Origin: Halomarina pelagica
GTDB lineage: Archaea; Halobacteriota; Halobacteria; Halobacteriales; Haloarculaceae
Length of the DNA: 64,000 nt
Assembly: GCF_024228315.1 (NCBI RefSeq)
Contig: NZ_CP100454.1
Span: forward strand, 1,984,001-2,048,000
Direction of reading: 5' to 3'
Below, in pieces: positions 58,989 to 64,000 of the stretch. Within the stretch, counting starts at the first letter, position 1. Each line of letters opens with the position of its first letter. The position numbers and the translations under genes are program-made. The notes under the pieces were generated by a model. The model was not told where the DNA came from, did not search any database, and saw nothing but the letters and a program-made list of their open reading frames with translations.

Positions 58989-59666
58989 TTACGCGAACAC
59001 CTGCTCCAGCAGTGCGCGCTGCGCCCGCCGAAGTCGTTCGAGGAAGGCGGACTTGCTGATCCCCAGGTCGTCGGCGACGGTCGCCGCGTCAGCCCCCCGC
59101 GGCACGTCGAAGTAGTCGCGCTCGAGGGCGGCGCGGAGGGCCTCCTCCTGGCGTCCGGTGAGGTTCCACCGCCGGGCGACCGGCTGGTCGTCCTCCTCGC
59201 CGAGGGGGTAGACGCGCTCTAAGCTCACGCCCACCGTCTCGCCCGCGCGGCTCATCACCCCCGAGAGCACGTCGTAGCCGACGACCGCGCCGGTGATGCG
59301 GGCGTCGCCGTCGCGGTAGGAGAGCGACTCGACGACGAGGCCGACGCTGACGAGTTCGTGGACCACGCAGGGGTGCTTCGAGAGACAGCGGTAGCTGTAC
59401 CGGCCGTCCACCCGCGAGCGGTGGAGGTAGCGGATGCGCGGGTCGGCGTCGAGCGTCTCGGCGAGACGGTCGTCGTCGGGCGCGGAGAACTGCAACAGGG
59501 CGTAGCCGTCGGCGCGCAACTGTGGCGGCCGGGCGTCGATCGTCACCGGGACCGACCGCGAGGCCGCCGCCAGCGGGCAGTCGTCGCCCGTCACCCCCAC
59601 CTCGACGACGAGACACTCCGAGATCACGTGGCTGATTGGCACGGGTGGTATATAAAGCCCGCTCAT
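58989..59666 (-). CDS. Bat-type helix-turn-helix regulator, probable regulator of paa genes
   Basis: A 225-residue haloarchaeal regulator of the bacterio-opsin-activator class. An N-terminal ligand-sensing-like region is followed by the C-terminal HTH-10 domain (about 165-225: LTGRQEEALRAALERDYFDV then ATVADDLGISKSAFLERLRR). It is divergent from paaA with a shared promoter of under 50 bp, so it likely controls the epoxidase operon in response to phenylacetyl-CoA or a related compound (inference). The ATG at 59666 fits a TATA-like TTTGTAACG read on the minus strand; GTG 59642 is an alternative start. Confidence 0.85.
   Translation of the reverse strand: MSGLYIPPVPISHVISECLVVEVGVTGDDCPLAAASRSVPVTIDARPPQLRADGYALLQFSAPDDDRLAETLDADPRIRYLHRSRVDGRYSYRCLSKHPCVVHELVSVGLVVESLSYRDGDARITGAVVGYDVLSGVMSRAGETVGVSLERVYPLGEEDDQPVARRWNLTGRQEEALRAALERDYFDVPRGADAATVADDLGISKSAFLERLRRAQRALLEQVFA
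59649..59657 (+). promoter_or_regulatory. TATA box of the paaABCD operon
   Basis: TATATAAAG predicts a transcript start near 59683, where an in-frame ATG lies (27 nt before the homology-preferred ATG at 59710). The element lies inside the coding start of the divergent regulator, so the two promoters overlap. Confidence 0.6.
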
Positions 59667-59709
59667 ATGGGGGGTAACCTGTATGGTAATCCGTTACAAA
59701 TTATCCGCC

Positions 59710-60648
59710 ATGGACTTGGAGGAGGTCGAGCGACGGGCGGGTCCGCGGGAATTCGGACCGAAGGACGACATGCCCGAGGAGTACCGCAGGGCGGCGACGC
59801 GGATGATCCAGTTCCACGCGAACTCGGAGATCATGGGCGCGTACATCGAGCGGCCGTTCATCCGGCAGTCGCCCAGCCTGGAGCGCAAGCTCGCGGTGAG
59901 CGCGCAGGTGCAGGACGAGATCGGCCACGGGCAACTGCTCTACCGCGCGGCGGAGAACCTGGGGATCAAGACGCGCGAGGAAATGCTCGACGAACTGGCG
60001 AACGGCGAGGGGAAGTTCCTCAACTGCTTTCACTACCCGCTCGCCGACTGGTACGAGCTGCCGATGATCATGTTCTTCGTCGACGGCGCGGCGATGCGCC
60101 GGCAGGCCACGCTCAAGCGCACCTCGTGGGAGCCGTACGCCCACGCCATCGACAAGATCTGCTTCGAGGAGGGCTTCCACATCAAGCACGGCGAGGACAT
60201 CCTGAAGGAACTCGCCACCGGGTCGCGCCGCGACCGCGAGCGCCTCCAGGAGGCGTTCGAGCTGTGGTGGCCGCGCATCCTGCAGTTCTTCGGCCCGACC
60301 GACGACCGATCGACGCACAACGACTTCTCGACGGCCGTCGGGCTGAAGACGATGAGCAACGACGAACTCCGGACGGCGTTCCTCAACGTCTACCTCCCGA
60401 AGGCCGAGAAGTACGGCCTCGAACTGCCGGAGACGCCCGAGGTGTGGTACGACGAGTACGAGGAGCGCTACCGCGTGAACGAGGACCAGCTCGACTGGGA
60501 GGAGTTCGGTCTCATCGCCCGCAACCAGTTCCCGCAGGGCGTCGGCCAGATCGACAAGCGCCACCGGACCCAGGAGGCCGTCGAGTGGGTCCGCGAATCC
60601 CTCGAGACTCCCGGCGCGCCCGGCACGACCGGCGCGGCCGCCGACTGA
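59710..60648 (+). CDS. paaA: 1,2-phenylacetyl-CoA epoxidase, catalytic subunit PaaA
   Basis: A 312-residue di-iron oxygenase subunit that epoxidises the ring of phenylacetyl-CoA. Iron ligands lie in HANSEIMGAYIERPF and QDEIGHGQLLY, and in CFEEGFHIKHGEDIL (two E-x-x-H-type sites). MDLEEVERRAGPREF is the usual N-terminus, so 59710 is chosen; ATG 59683 would match a leaderless start nine codons earlier. It is the first gene of a tightly packed operon. Confidence 0.94.
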   Translation: MDLEEVERRAGPREFGPKDDMPEEYRRAATRMIQFHANSEIMGAYIERPFIRQSPSLERKLAVSAQVQDEIGHGQLLYRAAENLGIKTREEMLDELANGEGKFLNCFHYPLADWYELPMIMFFVDGAAMRRQATLKRTSWEPYAHAIDKICFEEGFHIKHGEDILKELATGSRRDRERLQEAFELWWPRILQFFGPTDDRSTHNDFSTAVGLKTMSNDELRTAFLNVYLPKAEKYGLELPETPEVWYDEYEERYRVNEDQLDWEEFGLIARNQFPQGVGQIDKRHRTQEAVEWVRESLETPGAPGTTGAAAD

Positions 60649-60650
60649 CC

Positions 60651-60980
60651 ATGATCTGGGAGGTGTTCAGACAGGAGCGGCGGAAGGACTACCACGTCCA
60701 CGTGGGCAACGTCCACGCCCCCGACCGGGAGATGGCGCTCACCTTCGCGCAGGTGATGCACGCCCGCCGGAAGCCGGCCAACTCGCTGTGGGTCGTCCCG
60801 AAGGACGAGATCGCGGAGGTGGACGCGAGCGAGACTGCGTTCGGCGGCGCGACGAACAAGAGCTACCGCTGGGCGACGACGTTCGCCACCGACGAGACGT
60901 TCGCCGAGGAGATCGAGGCGTCACAGCGGGAACAAGAGCGCGCCGAGCGGAGCCGCGCCGAAGCGCGGGGTGAAGAGTGA
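60651..60980 (+). CDS. paaB: 1,2-phenylacetyl-CoA epoxidase, subunit PaaB
   Basis: A 109-residue structural subunit. It has the PaaB pattern MIWEVFRQERRKDYHVHVGN, APDREMALTFAQVMHARRK and SLWVVPKDEI, with a charged C-terminal tail. PaaB bridges PaaA-PaaC complexes in the epoxidase. It starts 2 bp after paaA ends, and its stop shares a base with the paaC start (TGATG). Confidence 0.94.
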   Translation: MIWEVFRQERRKDYHVHVGNVHAPDREMALTFAQVMHARRKPANSLWVVPKDEIAEVDASETAFGGATNKSYRWATTFATDETFAEEIEASQREQERAERSRAEARGEE

Positions 60981-61822
60981 TGGCGACCGCGACGCTCCCC
61001 GGTCCGGCGGACCTCGACGAGCGCGAACGGGCGGCCGTCGAGGCGCTCCTCCGCGCGCTCGCGGACGACGAGTACGTCGCCGCCGAGCGCTACATCGACT
61101 GGCAGGTGCGCGGTCCCACCCTGGAGGCCGACATCTCCATCGCCAACATCGCGCAGGACGAACTCGGCCACGCCCGCCTCTGGTACGACCTCCTCCAGGA
61201 CTTCGGCTACCGCGAGCGGGACCTCATCTGGGAGCGCGAGCCCGACGACTTCCGGCACGCGACGCTGCTCGAACTGCCCTTCGAGCGCGGCGACTGGGCC
61301 GACTGCGTCCTCCGGTCGTACCTCTACGACGTGGCGGAGTACCTGCGACTGGAGGCGCTGGCGGGCAGTTCGTACCCGCGCATCGCGGACCGCGTGGCGA
61401 AGGTGCGGGCCGAGGAGTCCTACCACCGCGAGCACGCCCAGAACTGGCTCGAACGGCTCTGCGACGACGAGCCGGGTCGCCGCCGCGTGCAGGACGCGCT
61501 CGACCGCCTGTTCCCACACGCGCTGACGCTCTTCGAGCCGACAGACCGGGAGGACGACATCGTCGACCTCGGCGTGCGGACCGAGTCGATCGGGACGCTC
61601 CGCGAGGACTGGCTCGCGATCGTCGTGCCGTACCTCGAATCGCTCGGCCTGCGGGTCCACGACGGGGAAACCGACCTCGCGGCGCTCCTCCCCGAGGAGC
61701 GTGGACGCGACGGGACGCACACGGCACACTGGCGGCGGCTGTACAACGAGATGACCTACACCTACGAGATGCTGGGGCGGCGCGAGCCGCGGCGCATCAT
61801 GCCCGATCCCGACGATGAGTGA
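60980..61822 (+). CDS. paaC: 1,2-phenylacetyl-CoA epoxidase, structural subunit PaaC
   Basis: A 280-residue ferritin-like subunit that pairs with PaaA. It keeps metal-ligand-like residues in NIAQDELGHARLWYDLL and EESYHREHAQNWL, though in characterised systems PaaC is structural. ATG 60980 is preferred over the GTG one codon earlier. Its 3' end overlaps paaD by 8 nt. Confidence 0.93.
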   Translation: MATATLPGPADLDERERAAVEALLRALADDEYVAAERYIDWQVRGPTLEADISIANIAQDELGHARLWYDLLQDFGYRERDLIWEREPDDFRHATLLELPFERGDWADCVLRSYLYDVAEYLRLEALAGSSYPRIADRVAKVRAEESYHREHAQNWLERLCDDEPGRRRVQDALDRLFPHALTLFEPTDREDDIVDLGVRTESIGTLREDWLAIVVPYLESLGLRVHDGETDLAALLPEERGRDGTHTAHWRRLYNEMTYTYEMLGRREPRRIMPDPDDE

Positions 61823-62282
61823 GTACGAGGACGCGGACGACGTCGACGAGTTCGCGGTCGAGGTCGAGGACCCGACCGCCTCGCGCGCGTGTGCGTACAC
61901 GAGCTACGAGTCCGGCGAGGCCCACGAGGAGTACCCGAAGACGGGCAGGGGCGCGACGGGCCTCGAACGCGAGGTCTGGGACGCGCTCTACGCCGTCGAG
62001 GACCCCGAGATGCCCGTCAGCGTCGTCGACCTCGGGCTGATCTACGGCGTCGAGATCGAGGAGCGCCCGGACGAGGGCGCGCGCGTGACGGTGCGGTTCA
62101 CGCTCACGTACACCGGTTGTCCGGCCCGCGAGATGCTCCTCGCCGACGTGGAGGCGGCCGCGGCCTCGCCCGAGGGCGTCGCCGACGCCGAGGTCGAACT
62201 CGTCTGGTCGCCGCCGTGGTCCGTCGAGATGGTCACCGACGCGGGACGGGAGGACCTCCGCGAGTTCGGGGTGAGCGTGTGA
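61815..62282 (+). CDS. paaD: Phenylacetyl-CoA epoxidase maturation subunit PaaD, DUF59 part only
   Basis: A 155-residue protein of the MIP18/DUF59 family, needed for iron-sulfur or di-iron maturation of the epoxidase system. The DUF59 domain covers about 50-150 (VWDALYAVEDPEMPVSVVDL, GCPAREMLLADVE with the conserved Cys, and SPPWSVEMVTDAGREDLREF). Bacterial PaaD continues into a C-terminal zinc ribbon; here the gene stops first and the ribbon is encoded by the next, overlapping gene. Confidence 0.9.
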   Translation: MSEYEDADDVDEFAVEVEDPTASRACAYTSYESGEAHEEYPKTGRGATGLEREVWDALYAVEDPEMPVSVVDLGLIYGVEIEERPDEGARVTVRFTLTYTGCPAREMLLADVEAAAASPEGVADAEVELVWSPPWSVEMVTDAGREDLREFGVSV

Positions 62283-62446
62283 GACGCCTCGACCCGAGCG
62301 TGACGGCGGGCGGCGAGGCCGGCCCCGCGCGCTGTCCGTACTGCGGCGGGACGAACACCGAGCGCGAGCACCCGAAGGGACCGTCGCTCTGCCGGTCGAT
62401 CCACTACTGCGCGGACTGCGAGGAGCCGTTCGAGGCGATGGCCTGA
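62279..62446 (+). CDS. PaaD zinc-ribbon part as a separate small protein
   Basis: A 55-residue protein with two CxxC knuckles (ARCPYCGGTNTERE and HYCADCEEPFEAMA) plus a further Cys (SLCRSIHY). This matches the C-terminal zinc ribbon of bacterial PaaD (xCPxCGSxxTxxxSxFGxTxCKxxxxCxxCxExF). The GTG at 62279 overlaps the paaD TGA by 4 nt (GTGA), so translation is coupled. A gene fission in an ancestor, or fusion in bacteria, would explain it. Confidence 0.85.
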   Translation: MRRLDPSVTAGGEAGPARCPYCGGTNTEREHPKGPSLCRSIHYCADCEEPFEAMA

Positions 62447-62554
62447 CCCGATCGGTCCGAGCCTCGACCGCTCCGGTCGCGGTCGGATCGAGTCGGCGGT
62501 CCGACGCCCCCGCCGCGGGTTAGGCCTAAGCCGCTGTCAGTGCTACCGTGGGGC

Positions 62555-63034
62555 ATGCACGTTCGACCGGCGACGCTCACCGACATCCCGGCGCTCCGGC
62601 GCATCGCGCGGGAGTCCTGGGAACGGGACGAGGCGCTCACCCGCGAGACGGCGACCGAGACGGTCGAGGAGTGGTACGACGAGTCGAAACTCGGCGCGGA
62701 CGTAGAGAGCGGCGACATGCTCGTGCTGGTCGCCGCGATGCGGGACGCAGTCATCGGGTTCTCCCACGCCGTCGTCCACGGCGACACGGGAACGGTGCTG
62801 CGCCTCTACGTCGAACCCGACCGTCGCCGCACCGGCGTCGGCTCGCAGTTGCTCGAAGCGACGTGCGAGGAACTCGCCGCCCGCGGGGTCGAGCGCGTGC
62901 AGGCGATGACGCTCGCGGCGAACGAACCGGGTGCGACGTTCTACCGGGCGAACGGCTTCGAACGCGCAAGCAGAGGCGAGACGATCATCGGCGGGGAGCC
63001 CTACCCCGAGGACGTCTACGCGCGGCCGGTTTAG
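62555..63034 (+). CDS. GNAT family N-acetyltransferase
   Basis: A 159-residue acetyltransferase with motif A LRLYVEPDRRRTGVGSQLLE and FYRANGFERASRGE near the end. It shares an N-terminal pattern (VRPATLTDIPALRRIARESW) with the other GNAT at 47.5 kb, so the two are probably paralogues. The start at 62555 gives MHVRPATLTD; an upstream ATG adds five residues. Acceptor unknown. Confidence 0.9.
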   Translation: MHVRPATLTDIPALRRIARESWERDEALTRETATETVEEWYDESKLGADVESGDMLVLVAAMRDAVIGFSHAVVHGDTGTVLRLYVEPDRRRTGVGSQLLEATCEELAARGVERVQAMTLAANEPGATFYRANGFERASRGETIIGGEPYPEDVYARPV

Positions 63035-63113
63035 GTATTTAAATGCCGCCCGGGACGCCGAAACCCGTCGCGCCGCGGGGCGACCGTGCTCCGTTTTCGC
63101 ACACCGTACCGAA

Positions 63114-63124
63114 TATTTTATATA
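63114..63124 (+). promoter_or_regulatory. TATA box of the thermosome gene
   Basis: ATTTTATATAG lies 28-38 nt upstream of the ATG, preceded by CGAAT. The long A+T-rich element in an otherwise G+C-rich region is typical of haloarchaeal heat-inducible chaperonin promoters. Confidence 0.6.
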
Positions 63125-63151
63125 GAATCACATTCAATCGTTCTACCGACT

Positions 63152-64000
63152 ATGGCTCAATACATGGGCAACCAGCCGCTCATCGTGCTGTCCGAGGACA
63201 GCCAGCGCACGACCGGGCGCGACGCCCAGTCGATGAACATCACGGCCGGGAAGGCCGTGGCCGAGGCGGTACGGACCACCCTCGGTCCGAAGGGGATGGA
63301 CAAGATGCTCGTCGACTCGACGGGCAACGTCGTCGTCACGAACGACGGCGTCACCATCCTCGACGAGATGGACATCGAGCACCCGGCGGCGAACATGATC
63401 GTCGAGGTCGCCCAGACCCAGGAGGACGAGGTCGGCGACGGCACGACCACCGCCGTCGTCATCGCGGGCGAACTCCTCGCGAAGGCCGAGGACCTGCTCG
63501 AACAGGACATCCACGCGACCATCCTCGCGCAGGGGTACCGCCAGGCGGCCGCGAAGGCGAAGGAACTCCTCGAGGAGATGGCGATAGACGTCTCCGAGGA
63601 CGACACGGAACTCCTCGAGCAGATCGCGGCCACCGCGATGACGGGTAAAGGCGCGGAGTCCGCCAAGGAGGACCTCGCCGAACTCGTCGTCCAGGCCGTC
63701 CGCGCCATCGCCGACGAGGAGGGCATCGACACGGACAACGTGAAGGTCGAGAAGGTCGTCGGCGGCTCCATCGAGGAGTCCGAACTCATCGAGGGCGTCA
63801 TCATCAACAAGGAGCGCGTCCACGACAACATGCCGTACTTCAAGGAGGACGCGAACATCGCCCTCCTCGACACGGCCATCGAGGTCAAGGAGACCGAGAT
63901 CGACGCCGAGGTCAACGTCACCGATCCCGACCAGCTCCAGCAGTTCCTCGACCAGGAGGAGAAGCAGCTCAAGGAGATGGTCGACAAGCTCGTCGAGGTC
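63152..64000 (+). CDS. Thermosome (group II chaperonin) subunit, N-terminal part
   Basis: The first 283 codons of a CCT/thermosome subunit; the gene runs past the window end. Typical motifs are LVLSEDSQR-type N-terminus, [20 protein letters not shown] (equatorial), the ATPase motif [16 protein letters not shown], and [15 protein letters not shown] in the intermediate domain. The product forms an ATP-driven folding chamber. Haloarchaea have up to three such subunits; which one this is cannot be told from the part seen. Confidence 0.96.
   Translation, partial: MAQYMGNQPLIVLSEDSQRTTGRDAQSMNITAGKAVAEAVRTTLGPKGMDKMLVDSTGNVVVTNDGVTILDEMDIEHPAANMIVEVAQTQEDEVGDGTTTAVVIAGELLAKAEDLLEQDIHATILAQGYRQAAAKAKELLEEMAIDVSEDDTELLEQIAATAMTGKGAESAKEDLAELVVQAVRAIADEEGIDTDNVKVEKVVGGSIEESELIEGVIINKERVHDNMPYFKEDANIALLDTAIEVKETEIDAEVNVTDPDQLQQFLDQEEKQLKEMVDKLVEV

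Noticed and set aside
57707-59059. Plus-strand Arg/Gly-rich frame of 450 codons
   Set aside because: It is an alternative frame of the fourth acidic-operon gene and paaI; composition is not protein-like for a haloarchaeon.

Overview
The window is 64 kb of a haloarchaeal (class Halobacteria) chromosome. Support for this: very high G+C, acidic proteins rich in Asp/Glu, many leaderless genes with a TATA box about 25-30 nt upstream of the start codon, Tat-type signal peptides, and archaeal information-processing genes (TBP, PCNA, RfcC-type clamp loader, PriL, Orc1/Cdc6, Hjc, aIF1A, RIO1, thermosome). The genus cannot be fixed from the sequence. No tRNA, rRNA, CRISPR array or complete insertion sequence was seen.

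Layout. 1-6.1 kb: a Dpp/Opp-type ABC importer operon on the minus strand (Tat lipoprotein, two permeases, two ATPases, with 4-nt start/stop overlaps between most genes). 6.4-10.2 kb: small proteins, proline dehydrogenase, a cytochrome P450 and CDP-archaeol synthase (carS). 10.2-11.1 kb: three tandem copies of a mosaic repeat that can fold into hairpins. An inverted copy lies at 40.7-41.1 kb. 11.1-31.9 kb: a housekeeping stretch with DUF460 nuclease, RNase Z, RfcC, tRNA G10 methyltransferase, TBP, HisG, an adenosine-type deaminase next to SAH hydrolase, Hjc, PriL, PCNA, RlmE and a queuosine-type precursor transporter. 32-46.3 kb: divergent TatCt/TatCo, LarE, a MutS-like ATPase, an Orc1/Cdc6 protein, aIF1A, RIO1, a zinc-finger regulator, an MFS exporter and TrpS. 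46.3-47.4 kb: an insertion-like segment bounded by a 49-bp duplication of the trpS 3' end. 47.5-50.6 kb: GNAT, a KH protein, phenylacetate-CoA ligase and a MaoC hydratase. 50.6-55.9 kb: an accessory, locally lower-G+C region of surface and Tat proteins, one of them with a broken signal peptide. 56.0-58.5 kb: four genes for highly acidic, glycine-zipper or coiled-coil proteins of unknown role. 58.6-62.4 kb: a thioesterase, a Bat-type regulator and the phenylacetyl-CoA epoxidase genes paaA-B-C-D, with the zinc ribbon of PaaD split off as its own gene. The window ends inside a thermosome gene.

The strongest candidate for something undescribed is upstream of trpS. A 25-residue leaderless reading frame carries two near-adjacent Trp codons. 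Each lies in an identical octamer able to pair with one downstream arm, and two mutually exclusive hairpins follow before trpS. This looks like a tryptophan-responsive leader-peptide attenuator in an archaeon. Other notable items are the acidic four-gene operon, the covarying hairpin repeats, the duplicated trpS tail and a perfect 30-bp palindrome at 55.88 kb.
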